Below are positions 32,541-45,147 of a stretch of DNA of 64,000 nt, in pieces. Each line of letters opens with the position of its first letter. Within the stretch, counting starts at the first letter, position 1. This stretch comes from Hexactinellida sp. DTS-2022 (taxonomy: Eukaryota > Porifera > Hexactinellida), in assembly GCA_028753945.1 (NCBI GenBank), contig JAPNXP010000007.1:4340001-4404000 (forward strand). Direction: 5' to 3'. Made by a program: the position numbers and the translations under genes. The notes under the pieces were generated by a model, which was not told the DNA's origin, did not search any database, and saw only the letters and a program-made list of their open reading frames with translations.

Positions 32541-34019
32541 CAGGGACTTCTTTAATATAGGGACTGTAAACTTCGTTTTACGGTAAAATTAGCGTAGGCC
32601 TAAAACAGTATTGTTACTTATTGATATCCCGTAATCCGCTAATGCTAGACATAGGAAATGTATTATTGTAGTATAGGAAGTCATATTTGGGAGTCCAACG
32701 GTAATATTGGTTTATCGAAAATATTTGTGGAATGTAAGTTATGCGATTTTCACACCCTTCCATATATGGTAATTTTGTTAAAATCTCGAGATTACTTAAC
32801 TTTATCCATATGAAATGTATCATTTTCGTACAGGAAATCATATTTTGGGAGTCCAACGGTAATATTGGTTTATCGAAAATATTTGTGGAATGTAAGTTAT
32901 ACGATTCTCACACCTTTCCATATATGGTAATATTGTTAAAATCTCGAGATTAGTTAGTTTTATACATATGAAATATATTATTGGCGAATGGGAAATGGGA
33001 ATTCATATTTAGGGACTCAGTAGATCACATTGATTTACCTAAGGCGTTCCCATTAGCCTATATTATTATTTTGGCACTCTCCACAGGAGGATTGCCCCGA
33101 CCCTGTTTTGTAGTTTAGCTAATTCTTACATTATTAAAAAATCTTGATAAGTTTCTTTCAAATCTATATTTAAATCAATGTTGTCCAATAAAATGTATTA
33201 AGTGGTGATGAGAAATGGATTTAGGACTACATATTCAGATAAAATTCAAAAAAATTAATACTTTATACATTAATTCCCCAATAACTCTACTGTTATTCAA
33301 CAGACCGGCTACCTGGTTAATAAAATCTCTAATCGTTAACCGATGTCAGCAACGGTAACCGGTTAACCGAATCCAGCCTTGTTGTTTTTTAATAAACAAC
33401 ATAATGACAGATATCTGATATGTAAGTATTAGCTAAACTACAAAACAGGGTCGGGGCAATCCTCCTATGGAGAGTGCCAAAATAATAATATAGGCTAATG
33501 GGAACGCCTTAGGTAAATCAATGTGATCTACTGAGTCCCTAAATATGAATTCCCATTTCCCATTCGCCAATAATATATTTCATATGTATAAAACTAACTA
33601 ATCTCGAGATTTTAACAATATTACCATATATGGAAAGGTGTGAGAATCGTATAACTTACATTCCACAAATATTTTCGATAAACCAATATTACCGTTGGAC
33701 TCCCAAAATATGATTTCCTGTACGAAAATGATACATTTCATATGGATAAAGTTAAGTAATCTCGAGATTTTAACAAAATTACCATATATGGAAGGGTGTG
33801 AAAATCGCATAACTTACATTCCACAAATATTTTCGATAAACCAATATTACCGTTGGACTCCCAAATATGACTTCCTATACTACAATAATACATTTCCTAT
33901 GTCTAGCATTAGCGGATTACGGGATATCAATAAGTAACAATACTGTTTTAGGCCTACGCTAATTTTACCGTAAACGAAGTTTACAGTCCCTATATTAAAG
34001 AAGTCCCTGGTTCCACTAA
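32541..34019. mobile_element. Palindromic P-type miniature
   Basis: Two ~595-bp arms (32541-33135 and 33425-34019) are almost exact inverted copies around a 289-bp centre. The ends CAGGGACTTCTTTAATATAG and its complement resemble the P element (GACTCCTTTAAATAAGGACT). The target GTTCCAC is repeated (32534-32540 and 34020-34026). Each arm holds a ~165-bp direct duplication containing GGAATGTAAGTTATGCGATT, CCATATATGG and TCTCGAGA. All open frames in it are mirror pairs, not genes. Confidence 0.85.
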
Positions 34020-34345
34020 TAGCAAGTTTGTCTATTGGCAAACAAATTTCATTTAAAATACGACTTATTATCTCGCGAAAGATAATCGTGCCCGAAAAAT
34101 TTAGGCTTGCTCCCCAGTTTCAGAGAGATACGCCACTTTTTAGTTAAAGTAACTTGAATATTTTGTAAAGTCTAAATTTTGTCCGGATTTGGGAATTTGG
34201 TAATCTGCCAACCCTAACGTAATGACCGATTCCAGCTCAGGGCGAAACTACGCTTTTCAACCTAAAATGAGACAACATGATGTTCGCCCCCCCAATCTTC
34301 TTTTCAAATCGACGCCCCTGGCTGCAATTTTGATAGATTTTGATA

Positions 34346-36704
34346 GAATATTTTTTGGTTTTCTATTGCAACGGTAAGAATGTGATAACATTCCGATCTC
34401 CCAATTTGGAGTAACCATATCGAGTGACCCCTTGTTCTTCTCGGGTATGCGTACTGAGTGCGAATAGACTATTAGAAACACTCTAAATATTAATTGTCAA
34501 TCCAAAAGTATGTATTTATCATATTCCTGCTCAAAGCCAAGATTTATCCAAGATCAAAAGTAGTAGTTGCTTGAAGGAGCACTTCTGTACTTTGATCACA
34601 GAAAAAGCCGCAATAACATGTATTTGTACTTGTAATACTTCTAGGCAGGCTTGGACCGGCCATAGTTCCATAGTGCAATGCACATGCTCCCCCATGTATT
34701 CGTCCTTGTGTCAGGCCAGCAGCTAGGGGGAGGCTCGCCGGCTAGGTTAACTTTTGTGATATATCTGACATTTGGATTTGTTATTGAATTGTATATTATT
34801 TGGAGTTTCAATTTCCTCATGCTCACATTTTGTATTAATACCCTCGAATAATCTAGTATCGCACTTGTACGTAGGTATTGAAATTTTGGTGAATAGTACT
34901 AGTAGCATTGTATCTGGCTTCCAAGGGCTTCCCTCTGGATCCAACTGGGGAGCTAACTGCTCTCCCAGACCCCAAGCTGGCGATGCGATGTTTTAGAAAC
35001 CACAACCCCCCTTATAGCAAATCCTAAATGCACTCTGACCCAGGGTCTTCATATTAAATTATTATACTCAGCTCCCCTGCAATCCTAATAGCCTCACCCA
35101 CTACTACTTACTGGCTACAGGCCTGCCTTGTGTAATAGTGATCAGTTAACCGCCCCCCCCCCATAGTCATTTAATGGGACCACCCTTAAGAGAGGCGATT
35201 CCGATCCTGCTACTAGGTAAATGATTAGCTCTTTCAATCCCAACCAAAATTTCATTTCTATTTTCACTCATTTTACTCACAATATCGTCAAAATATTGGA
35301 TGTTGTAACATATGCATCTTTTGTTCTTGAATCAAATGGAGAATGGACCTTTATGTTTTTATTAAGTATCTATATGGTATGAGACGCATTTCTCCAGTCC
35401 ACACAATAATTCGAACTACATTGACCCATTTACACTAATTAGACAATAAAACTTGCATCAAAAAAGGGCACCCAAGGGGAGGCTAGCTAGGACCATGGCA
35501 CCCTTTCAGGGCTGTAGATGGTGCTAACACCGCATGCGGAGTGATATAAATAGTACGGGTATATAGTTTAAATGTTGTTTATATAAAATCTTGGAGAACT
35601 TAAGACCCCTAGCTCCCCAGATCTACACCCTTGCCCCTTGAGATACTCTGGCCCTACCTCTGACCCAACTTGGCTTCCCTCCATTTTATTACTATTAAGC
35701 TAATGATGTCTAAGCATTCTATTATTACAGTAGGGAAAACACTTTTCACTACTGTACTTATAATATATTGAAGTGATAAAATTCGACCTTCTCTGGATTC
35801 AATTCTAGTTGTTATACAGAACTTCCTCCAATTCAAGCAATGGCCCTTTGTCTATGAATCGCCCAAAGTCCGCAAGTATCTCATCTTTCATAGTTGTTCT
35901 GAGGTTGGTTGTTCAGCTATGATTCAAAATGGAATTTGTAAATACGAAATCGGACTCAGTATACATTATTACTTCTCATAACATTGGAAGTGAGTCTCTA
36001 TCTCAATAATAAATCCGTTCTATATCGACCTATCACTCTAATATAATCGGGAAAACAAACAAACAAGCAAACAAAAAAAGCACAACAATCGAATTTTAAT
36101 AATATAAATTTATCGTCCCATGCAGCCAGAAAGAGCGAGATATCTCACTAATACATTTGTTTGATAAAAAGAGAGAAGCGGCTGCGTCAGTTTTAACACT
36201 AATATCTGATGGCGTTACAACAACATAAAAACTAGTCATAATTGTGATTAATTATAACAGTGCAATAACTAAAATGGTAACTATTTAAAACCACATATAA
36301 ATATTTGCAGGGTGACGCAAACCCACATATGGAAGTAAGTTGGCAGATCCCTCCCTATAGCATGTTTATGGCCAACTCAAGAACAAAACGGCCCTACCGA
36401 CAGTACCCTTGAAACTGTCTCAGTCCGCCCAAGTTGCATAAATACAATTACTGAAAAGGTTCACTAATTTTGGGACAAAATATTGAGGGATCATAGGTAT
36501 TAAAATGGCGAATCAAATTAGCATGAATATGATAAATACAACTTTTGGCTTGACAATTAATATTTAGAGTGTTTCTAATAGTATATTCGGACAAAGTACG
36601 CATACACGAGAAAAACAAGGGGTCACTCGACATGGTTACTCCAAATTGGGAGATCGAAATGTTATCACATTCTTACCGTTGCTATGGAAAACCAAAAAAT
36701 ATTC
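34346..36704. mobile_element. Inverted-repeat element of unknown class
   Basis: 34346-34525 and 36527-36704 are ~180-bp inverted copies (GAATATTTTTTGGTTTTC at the left end). The interior has no transposase I can recognise. Around 34640-35240 it is locally GC-richer, with a run of C (35151-35162), and may contain a further miniature. 35250-36450 shows nothing identifiable. Confidence 0.6.
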
Positions 36705-38285
36705 TCACCAAATATAGTCAATATACCTATCAAAATGCTGGAAATTAAGTGCTGAGCACGAATCTGACAATATAAAGTCGTTAAGAATGCATTTGAATGA
36801 GATATCCTGTATTTATACTGCCGGCGATTTCGTTTGGGCACCAATTTTTTACCCCCTGAAAGATTTGTTCATCGAAAAATTCTGCTATGTGCCATAGCTG
36901 AAGTTGATCAGAACCTATAACACTACAATTGTGCAAAATTTGGTACTTTTATCTCGAAAATGCACAATTCGACCATTTCCTGCACCAAATTGCTGGACTA
37001 TAGCTAGCTACCCACGTCCACATTACTTCCCATATTATAATCAACCTGTACCCAACGTACATATTTGGCCAATCTCTTGAGTTGCCGTATCAATAGGTTC
37101 TAGTGTATTTAATCGAATAAATATCGATACAATGAGTTGTTGAGTAGTCGACCGATACAGAATGATTCGTAGTCTATTAAATGTTCACGAACTTATCTCT
37201 TCAGGAGCATGAGTTATGAGGAATTATCTCTATTTTATACTTTCGAATATCTGACAATTGCGCCATAACTCCATGGTATGCGTGAATTGTGTTTAATACC
37301 ACTACACTATTACTATATGTACTAACATTATTGTGTTGTAATAGAAAATAATGATAAAACTTTTGTATTTTTCGAAAATGTATCCGGTTTATTATAATAA
37401 GCTATTATTATACATACATTCCTGCCACTTATACCAGTCAAAGAATCGCTCACTCGGTGTTCCTAACAACTCACTTCAGCGTCCGGTGCCCTAGAAATAG
37501 ACTCTTCTGTGTGGGTCAAGGGAAGGACAAATAGCAATGTTAACCCTTGAAAGTTAACATTGCTATATGAACATCGATCGGGCGTAGCGGGCGAGCGAAA
37601 AAAATGACGTTCTAGCCCTCTAGAAATGTGTCCAGTGAATTGAGCAAATGTCTATCAGATTCTTGGCATTGTCCGGGGATTGGACTGAAATAAGTTGGTA
37701 GATATGTTGCATAAAAATAGGGAGATCCTAATTTGAACTGTGAAATTTAATAGTGAAATTTAATATAATTTGGTTAATTAATCGACTTACGTACCAAGGA
37801 CAGGAAAAACCTTCCATGGAATATTTGCTGTATTACCAGATCCTACTGAGGTATATGCTATTTAATTACAGTAGCCTCTCGTTAATTATTATATACACTT
37901 ACACCATTAATGCGAATTTAATAAGTACAATGTTTAGTGTATGTTAAGGCCCTGTAACCGCCATTATTTGAAGCGACCGAGACCGACAGGCTCCTAATGT
38001 CAACAGTGTATTAAAATATGTTTAATGAATTAAGATAATTTGCATTAACCTCACATGGGTTTCAATTTATCTTTATAATGGAATTCAGAATGTTCTTTTA
38101 AGAATGGTTAGGGATGCACTAGTCAGCACTACTATGCAATTATAAGTTAATTAGTGTATTTATGCAATATTATATACTGTATAGAAATTCATTATTACCA
38201 CCACGGAGATACAAAATAGAACTGGATAAATTATATGCTAATAGTTATTCTGCATAAAATGTAAAAGATAAATCTAATTAATAAT
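36705..38285. other. Gene-free region
   Basis: No gene seen. It contains a 14-bp-stem hairpin (ATAGCAATGTTAAC mirrored at 37553-37566, 8-base loop), followed by GGGCGTAGCGGGCGAGCG, and a stray end of Helitron-like family A (AAGCGACCGAGACCGACAGG at about 37972). Confidence 0.5.
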
Positions 38286-38394
38286 CAATTATTATCCAGG
38301 GCCATAAGCAAGTAAATTCAAGGGGCAACAATAAATTTTCGGCCATAGTTTGACCCGCCACTCAATATACAAGTGTAGTATTTTGTACATATGG

Positions 38395-39240
38395 GCACGG
38401 ACTTCTAGAATACCCGGACGGGCAACTCGCAAAGTGTTGAATAAAAACTGGAGGCTGAGAGGCTCCAATTTAAAAATTGAAAAAGCATTAGGTTTCCGGT
38501 TTCCAAATGTGATTTTTGGCATATAGGGGTAACCTTTGGCACCCGACAACAATTTGAGGTTTCCACTCAAAATTTCTCACACCCCGACAAGTTATGACGT
38601 CATTGTCACATTTCGAGAACCCTGAAAATTCACTTAATTGCTCATAATTCGCGCCCTCTAAGAGATAAAAATCTCAAAATTTAATAGAACATGCACATTA
38701 ATGATGCGGACACTTTGGTCACACCAGATTGCAAATATGCTTACTCATTATCGCATGATGACGTAATCACTAAAATTTCACATTGTTAAATTTGACTATT
38801 TAGGCCCATTTACGCTTTACAATCAAGGTTAGAAGTGTATAAACCATACACAAACCGCGAAGCGGTTGGTGCGTGGTTGGGTTCTGCCGCGAAGCACGCT
38901 AGTATCTATATAGATTGATGCTACAGTATATCTATATAGCCTAGGGCGTCTCGCTTGCTAGGTCTCGCTTGCTAGGTCGCGAATTATGGGCAATTAAGTG
39001 AATTTTCAGGGTTCTCGAAATGTGACAATGACGTAATAACTTGTCGAGGTGTGAGAAATTTTGAGTGGAAACCTCAAATTATTGTCGGGTGCCAAAAGTT
39101 ACCCCTATATGCCAAAAATCACATTTGGAAACCGGAAACCTAATGCTTTTTCAATTTGTATAATTGGAGCCTGTCAGCCTCCAGTTTTTATTCGACACTT
39201 TGCGAGTTGCCCGTCCGGGTATTCTAGAAGTCCGTGATAT
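38395..39240. mobile_element. Palindromic element around GCGAAGC hairpins
   Basis: 38395-38660 and 38975-39240 are near-identical inverted copies (CTAGAATACCCGGACGGGCA at the left). The centre holds AACCGCGAAGCGGTT (38854-38868) and a GCCGCGAAGCACGC block plus TCTATATAGATTG, which recall Helitron-like ends. Non-coding. Confidence 0.7.
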
Positions 39241-40089
39241 GGGGAAAGTTGGGGTATCATCTGATAACTCTGGGTAAATCATCTGAACCCAAGATTTGGC
39301 AGAACGGCCGAGCGGGTTATGACTCCTATGTCTAGGCTAATTAGCTATTAGCTATACAGCCTATACTAGACTTTCATTAATGCGAACACCATGGGACCGT
39401 TCGTGTTATCTGGAATTCGTATTAATCGGAGTACTTAATATTTCATGAGCCCAATTATATGTGTGGTGTATTATTTATAGTCCTCGACTCCTCGAAAAAT
39501 CCGCTTTGTGGCCGTCGTTCGTTCGTGTCTACTCGCCTCAAGTTATAAGCGTCTTCGCGACCTTGCTTCCTCAATTTTGAATTCATTTCCAATTAATTCT
39601 GGGTTGTGGATATAACACAATACACAATATTATTTGTTTGGGGAATTATGGTATGCAAACGCATCATATTAATAAACACTCACAAACAATCATAATACAT
39701 GAATTAAAGGAGCTAATTTTGCATACTTAATATATTCGTTAAATTGTTATTATAAAGCAAATGTTTGTAGTTAAATAATTTACTACAGGATTTAGCCTCT
39801 GCATAATAAATGATTTAATGTAGAGAATAGCTTAGTATAATAAATAAACAATGCATGAAAGAATTTAGCTCAGTAGTTACTAACTGGAGTAAATTACATT
39901 GATTTTGGCAACTACGATATGTATACTGTTGCTGAAAATAATTAGAACCGACCAAAATATTATTTTCTGGCTTTTTCAAAAATTTCATAATTTTTTTTCC
40001 CACGGAAATAATAAGCTCCGGGGCGCTTATTCGAAGCAATACAGTATCTACAATGCGTTCTTAGAAAATCAAAAGAAAGATATAAGGAT

Positions 40090-42455
40090 AGTTCAAAATG
40101 ATTCCCTTACAGATTTCCTTACTGTCAATTTTCATGTTCATAACCACGACGGGAAGGTGGGGCCAGGTTGGTTGGGTGGGACACAGCTTAAAATTAATGT
40201 TGGTTGAGCACAGCCGTTATTGCCAGTGTGGGAGTGTATCCCCATATGTTCATAAGCTGTACAGTAAGCACATTGGGGCACAAACATTTTTAGCAGGAAG
40301 GTGCAAGGAATTGGGTACACACCTACAGAGAGGTGTGCTAATACATGCTGTCATGTGCTTGCCAATAGCAATACTAATATACTATGTTTGAACGCAGAGA
40401 ACATTCTCATATGGCTTAAACAATATCCTGAACTCATTAGAATGTGTGGGGAATACGTACATAACGTGTTTGCTGCAGACTGCCTGCATATGCTATCCTA
40501 TATCCATCAATGAGAATACTACAAGTGAAGAATATCGTGTTACCTACAATTGTGTATTCTCGTGTGTGGAACATTGTTGGAAGCTATTCTCTGTTACACT
40601 CAGCTCGGTATCAGAGGGATTGCTCTGGTTGTTGTTGTTATAGTATACTTTCAAGCAATAGCTCATGTATTGTATTTACGCTGTAGTCGAGTATGGACTT
40701 TAATCTGGGAAAGCATGAGTTGGAATGCTGTGAAGAGATGGGGAGAATACTTGTATTTAGGTGTACCGGTATTGATTGGAGCTTTATTACACATTTATGT
40801 GGCCAATCTTGGGAATAATATGACAGGAGCAACCTCTTCTAATCCAGCAATTGAGCTTTCTGAGTATTCTGTTGTTTCAATATACTGAGTACGCTCTATT
40901 GTCCTGCCAAGTTGCATGAATATAGCTTCGTCAATTCGAGTTGGTAATTTGGTTGGAGAGGGTAACATTAGTAGAATGAAACAGGTTTGTGTTCTCACCA
41001 CATGTGTAGTCTTTCTACTAGTAATGGTGCAGATATCAGTTCTACAGGCTGGCACAGTTTATGGGGAATGCTATTAATTTCAGACGAGGTAGTAGCACAT
41101 GGCCCATGGTGTTGTTGACATTTTGTTTGTTCTTGCTACTTATAAACCTATAGATGGAATATTGGTTAATTTTCAATGGGTACTGATTTGTATTCGAAAG
41201 CAGTCGTTGGTTCTCAAAGGTAGGCACAGTTAATCAAAAAGTTAACTTCGTTAATCGTTAATCCGTTAACCAAAAAGTTAACTTCGTTAACAGTTAATTG
41301 GTTAATACGTTAAAAATGTAACGGAAGTTAACGTTAATCCGTTAAAATTAATTTATATTATGCAAACAACAACAAAATCAGTTTTTTGCTATAAGACATC
41401 TCAAAAAGTGCTCTAACTATAAAATGTTCCTTTATTGGGTCATTCAAGCTAAGATATAGACTAGCACAACCATTATATCGTATAATCAGCAAATAATAAG
41501 GGAAATAAGTTGTTTAAGGGATCTTAGAAGGGGGTTGAGAAAATTCCATGAAACGCATGTTTCATTGTTTCCCTTCATGAAAAATAACATTTCAAAGTTT
41601 TAATCAGACAGGGATGTTGACTAATTTAGATATACATGTAAGATTCAAATTCACATAAGTGTCACTATTGAAAATCTAAAAATACACTAAACGGTAAAAA
41701 TAATAATAATTTGTATTCATATATTCAAGCTTCTAGCACGATAATAACATTTGTAGATGCTTCAACATTGAAGTTTACATAAAACGATAAGTTGACCAAA
41801 ACAATATTAATTTACATTTTATGGAGGTGTTAAACTCATCAACTATAAAATAAGTAATGAAATATACAACTTATGATCATTATAGAGAATTAGAATTTAC
41901 AAACTCTGATTTAAGATTCAGGGTCGAATTACTACTATAGGTGCTTATTTTCTAACATTGCGATTATTTTCCACTGAAATACAGTCGCATTCCCATTTGT
42001 TCCACTTATACTACAAGTTCCACCTTGCAGGGACACCGGACACGTATTCATGGATATTGGAAAAATGACTTAAAATCGCAAGTTTATGAAGTTTATAACT
42101 ATAGCAAGATATTTAAATTCTTCCTAAGTAGGTTAAACAGCCGTTAATACGCTACAAGAAGAATATTGTGTGTGGCATAAAATACCAGTTATTCAAAAAT
42201 ATTTTCGGTTAGTGTAATAGAAACTATAAAGAATCCATAATCGCGTTAACGGACTATTAACGGACTTGTAAATGTATCGGAAGTTAATTAAGTCCGTTAA
42301 CGATTTCAATATTAACTTAAAAGTTAATCGTTAACGAAAAATTAAACTTCCGTTAATTAACGGATTAGTGCCCAGCTTTGTTGGTTCTTGTATTCCCTAT
42401 AGCATTCTTTTTCATTGCAATACCTGCTTCAGTAAATTTATCTGTTTTTACAAAA
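40090..42455 (+). pseudogene. MATE-family (SLC47-like) transporter pseudogene
   Basis: MATE proteins export organic cations and drugs in exchange for protons or sodium. Here MIPLQISLLSIFMF (40098), CGSVSPYVHKLYSKHIGAQT and THLQRGVLIHAVMCLPIAIL (40230-40385, frame 3) correspond to the first helices. ENILIWLKQYPELIRMCGEY (about 40397) and KNIVLPTIVYSRVWNIVG (about 40533, frame 1) come next, then AILCYTQLGIRGIALVVVVI (about 40583, frame 2), WGEYLYLGVPVLIGALL, and SCMNIASSIRVGNLVGEG (about 40907), the typical mid-protein ASIRVGNxLG block. KPIDGILV (about 41143) and FPIAFFFIAIP (about 42395) lie either side of a hAT-type insertion. All three frames are needed, so it is dead. No introns are evident, which would fit a retrocopy. 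Confidence 0.75.
41215..42380. mobile_element. hAT-type element with GTTAAC-rich ends
   Basis: CAAAGGTAGGCACAGTTAATC and its partner GATTAGTGCCCAGCTTTG; perfect 8-bp duplication TTGGTTCT (41207-41214 and 42381-42388). Both subterminal zones are strings of GTTAACTTCGTTAATCCG-like units. Interior 41345-42240 is AT-rich and non-coding. Confidence 0.85.
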
Positions 42456-42456
42456 A

Positions 42457-42904
42457 CACAGATATCTGATAGGTAAGAATTAGCTAAACTACAAAACAGG
42501 GTCGGGGCAATCCTCCTGTGGAGAGTGCCAAAATAATAATATTGGCTAAGGGGAACGCCTTAGGTAAATCAATGTGATCTACTGAGTCCCTAAATATGAA
42601 TTCCCATTTCCCATTCGCCAATAATAAATTTCATTTGGATAAAGTCGACTAATCTCGAGATTTTAACAATATTACCATATATGGAAAGGTGTGAAAATCG
42701 CATAACTTATATTCCACAAATATTTTCGATAAACCAATATGACCAATGGACTCCCAAAATATGACTTCCTATACGACAATAATACATTTCCTGTGTCTAG
42801 CATTAGCGGATTACGGGATATCAATAAGTAACAATACTGTTTTAGGCCTACGCTAATTTTACCGTAAAACTAAGTTTACAGTCCCTATATTAAAGAAGTC
42901 CCTG
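42457..42904. mobile_element. Half copy of the palindromic P-type miniature
   Basis: Matches the right arm of 32541-34019 from ACAGATATCTGATA to the end AAGAAGTCCCTG, but with one instead of two ~165-bp units and no left arm. It cuts off the MATE pseudogene. Confidence 0.8.
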
Positions 42905-42907
42905 CTC

Positions 42908-43092
42908 CAGTTTACTCCGCTTATTAGATCCACCAGTTAATAGATGTCTCCGCTTAATGGGATCAAAATTTCACAGGATTTATAGGACGAATGACAGTTT
43001 GGCTTAAATTATTTTCGGATAACAGATTTCTCTGTATAAATCGGGTCATAGTAACCTGGTTCCGAGGTGACTCTATTAAGCGGAGTCGACTG
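42908..43092. mobile_element. pogo-type miniature (CTCCGCTTAAT ends)
   Basis: CAGTTTACTCCGCTTATTAG and its partner CTATTAAGCGGAGTCGACTG; TA follows the right end (43093-43094). Directly beside the P-type half copy. Confidence 0.65.
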
Positions 43093-43095
43093 TAA

Positions 43096-43710
43096 TTAAA
43101 AAAATTACGCTTAGACTCGGAAATTATACTATGCATAGTTTCTGGGATCTCCTCGAAATGTTGCATTTAGGAGAATATGTCTCATAGTTATAACTTTACA
43201 GATTAGGGGTACATTCCGGATCTAAATATTTAGAGAGACTCGATTTCAATGACAGGATTCTCATGGTTTAACATAATTGTTTCGGGTCACAACATTATAA
43301 GTTCTCAATTTTACTAGCAATTCTGTTCAAATTTTATCCCTAACCCCTAATTAAACATAATTTGTTGGGGCATCAATTTGGATAATATATTTGGGGAACG
43401 AAGGAATTATATAAACTCCTGGGAGGTCCAACCCTTTTTGAAGTGGAGATCTGGTAAACTGAAACGCAGCTATTGTTTAATAGGTTGTATCATTTTGGCC
43501 ATTATTTTTGAGAAGAATACATTACTGAATCGTTGACATGTTCTTTAATCCCTGCTATTATATCGTTCTATTAGAGAGAGAAGCATTACTTCGAAATATG
43601 ATACTTTGAACGATATAAAAGGGAATAATTTAATGATTATCATAAACACAGAATTTTCTGAAGCAGTTATTAAGTAGTGAGTACAGTTATCAATTGTAAG
43701 TTCATCAGCT
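43096..43710. other. Gene-free region
   Basis: AT-rich sequence with no recognisable gene or repeat. Confidence 0.45.
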
Positions 43711-43802
43711 GGGCCCGTATTCACTAAGAAGTAAAGTACGTACTTAAGTACTGTAGTAACGTAGACTACGACGATGGGCAACTGTAGACTAGTAGCGTAC
43801 AT

Positions 43803-43850
43803 AACCTACTAGTGGGGTTTCGTTCCATTACAGGAACTCATCAGGAGGGT
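43803..43850 (-). ncRNA. Hammerhead ribozyme-like core
   Basis: On the minus strand: CTGATGA (43844-43838), then stem II GTTCC/TGTAAT/GGAAC (43837-43822; five perfect pairs, six-base loop), then GAAA (43821-43818), then CC, a six-base loop and GG (a two-pair stem III), then TT. All invariant core bases of the hammerhead (CUGANGA and GAA) are present. A convincing stem I is not visible here; the flank after TT is in the host element, so this copy may be truncated and inactive. Confidence 0.6.
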
Positions 43851-43985
43851 AACCTTCGACCCCATGACTCCACTCACGCCTGTGGGTGGTCACGCTTCCT
43901 TATTGCCACGGTGTCTCCATCACGACACTCGTGCCTCCTGCCGGGTGTGTCTCCATAACAACACTATCCCGGCCCCGATACTACA
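43803..43985 (-). mobile_element. Hammerhead-bearing unit, copy 1
   Basis: A block of about 180 bp that is GC-richer than its surroundings and interrupts the CTTAAGTAC element. On the minus strand it ends in the ribozyme-like core at 43850-43803, after GTCGAAGGTTACCCTC. No coding sequence. Its upper end, near 43985, is where CTTAAGTAC repeats resume. Possibly a SINE-like or Penelope-related fragment. Confidence 0.5.
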
Positions 43986-44534
43986 AGTACATACTTAGTA
44001 CTTAAGTACTAAGTATGTACTTAAGTCATATTCACTAAGATTGGTATTCACTAAGATTTAAGTGTGTACTTAAGTACATACTTAAGTACAAAACTTAAGT
44101 AACCTACTAAGTTGACTTAAATTATAAGAATTTTCTTTATTGACTCTTTAGACGTTGGTGTTTAATTAGAACATTGTATTAGATTTCTAGTAGTACTTGC
44201 TTTACTTTAGGGGAAGTTTATGATTCTATTTTCAACATTTATTACTATTAGTTGTTGTTTTCTAAAAGTTATGTTTTTTCTCAAGCACACAAATCACAGA
44301 AACTTCATTGAGAATATTTTTTTAAAAGAATACAGCAAGCTATTACAAATAGCATTCCATACACTAATATGCTATGCTATTAAACATAATTGAATAAATA
44401 TAATTCAATTTCGTACTTAAGTACATACTTAGTTAAGTATGTACTTAAGTACAACAATATTTCTTAGTGAATACGACTTAATTATGTACTTAACTAAGTA
44501 CGTACTTAGTACTTAAGTATATACTTATTTAGTA

Positions 44535-45147
44535 CAGGTGTGTAAAACTCGATTCGAATAGTGGGCCAATTTCATAGCCCCAACCCTTTACCAGGGCCAT
44601 ATTCCAGATATTTTAATGGATTGCGGGCCACATCTGAGCAACCGGCGGCAGAGTAACCGCGTACGTTCGTACGGTACGGTACGGAGAGTCTCCGTACCGT
44701 ATTATTTCGTACGGTACGTCGTACGGTACGCAATAATACGTTGTGAAAATTAACAATATATACAAGTATTTCTATAATTCGAAAAATAATTAATAAACAA
44801 GGATCTAATTCGAAAATACAGGACCCAATAAAAATTAAAAATACCACAAAGTTCAAACCAATCAAAGGCAAGTTGAATTTTCTACTAAGAATGGATAGTT
44901 AATCTTGATAATTTTACATAACTTATTATTCGATTTAAAAAAAGAATCAAGTGCTAAAAGATAGGATTCTATACTATCATTAAATAAGTACGTACGGAGT
45001 GCCTACCGAGTGCGTACAGAGTGCGTAAGTACGGTACGGAAGGATAATCTGCGTACTAAGTCCGTACCGTACCGTACAGTACGCCGTACGCGGTTACTCT
45101 GACCGGCGGGCCACAAATGGCCGCGGGCCACCAGTTTGACACGCCTG
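44535..45147. mobile_element. hAT-type miniature (CAGGYGTGTMAAACT ends)
   Basis: CAGGTGTGTAAAACTCG and CCAGTTTGACACGCCTG; duplications ATTTAGTA (44527-44534) and ACTTAGTA (45148-45155) differ at one base. Inner sequence mentions GCGGGCCAC at both sides. It is itself split by 44649-45101. Confidence 0.85.
44649..45101. mobile_element. hAT-type miniature rich in CGTACGGTACGG
   Basis: CAGAGTAACCGCGTACG and its complement CGTACGCGGTTACTCTG; perfect 8-bp duplication ACCGGCGG (44641-44648 and 45102-45109). Subterminal repeats of GTACGGTACGG at both sides. Confidence 0.9.

Larger units (their letters stand above)
31637..34320. mobile_element. hAT-type element (AGGGGCGTCGAT ends)
   Basis: CAAGGGCGTCGATCC and AAATCGACGCCCCTG are the ends; perfect 8-bp duplication GCTGCAAT (31629-31636 and 34321-34328). 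It sits in an R3 palindromic unit. Most of its length is two later insertions (32132-32389 and 32541-34019), leaving under 1 kb of its own sequence, which is non-coding with poly-T blocks. Confidence 0.85.

Noticed and set aside
32614-33937. Open frames of 70 and 80 codons appearing twice with identical proteins
   Set aside because: They are the two arms of a perfect palindromic miniature read on opposite strands, so the identity comes from the inverted repeat.
39899-40207. 102-codon frame overlapping the start of the MATE remnant
   Set aside because: Only the neighbouring frame (from 40098) shows MATE text; this one continues into unrelated sequence.
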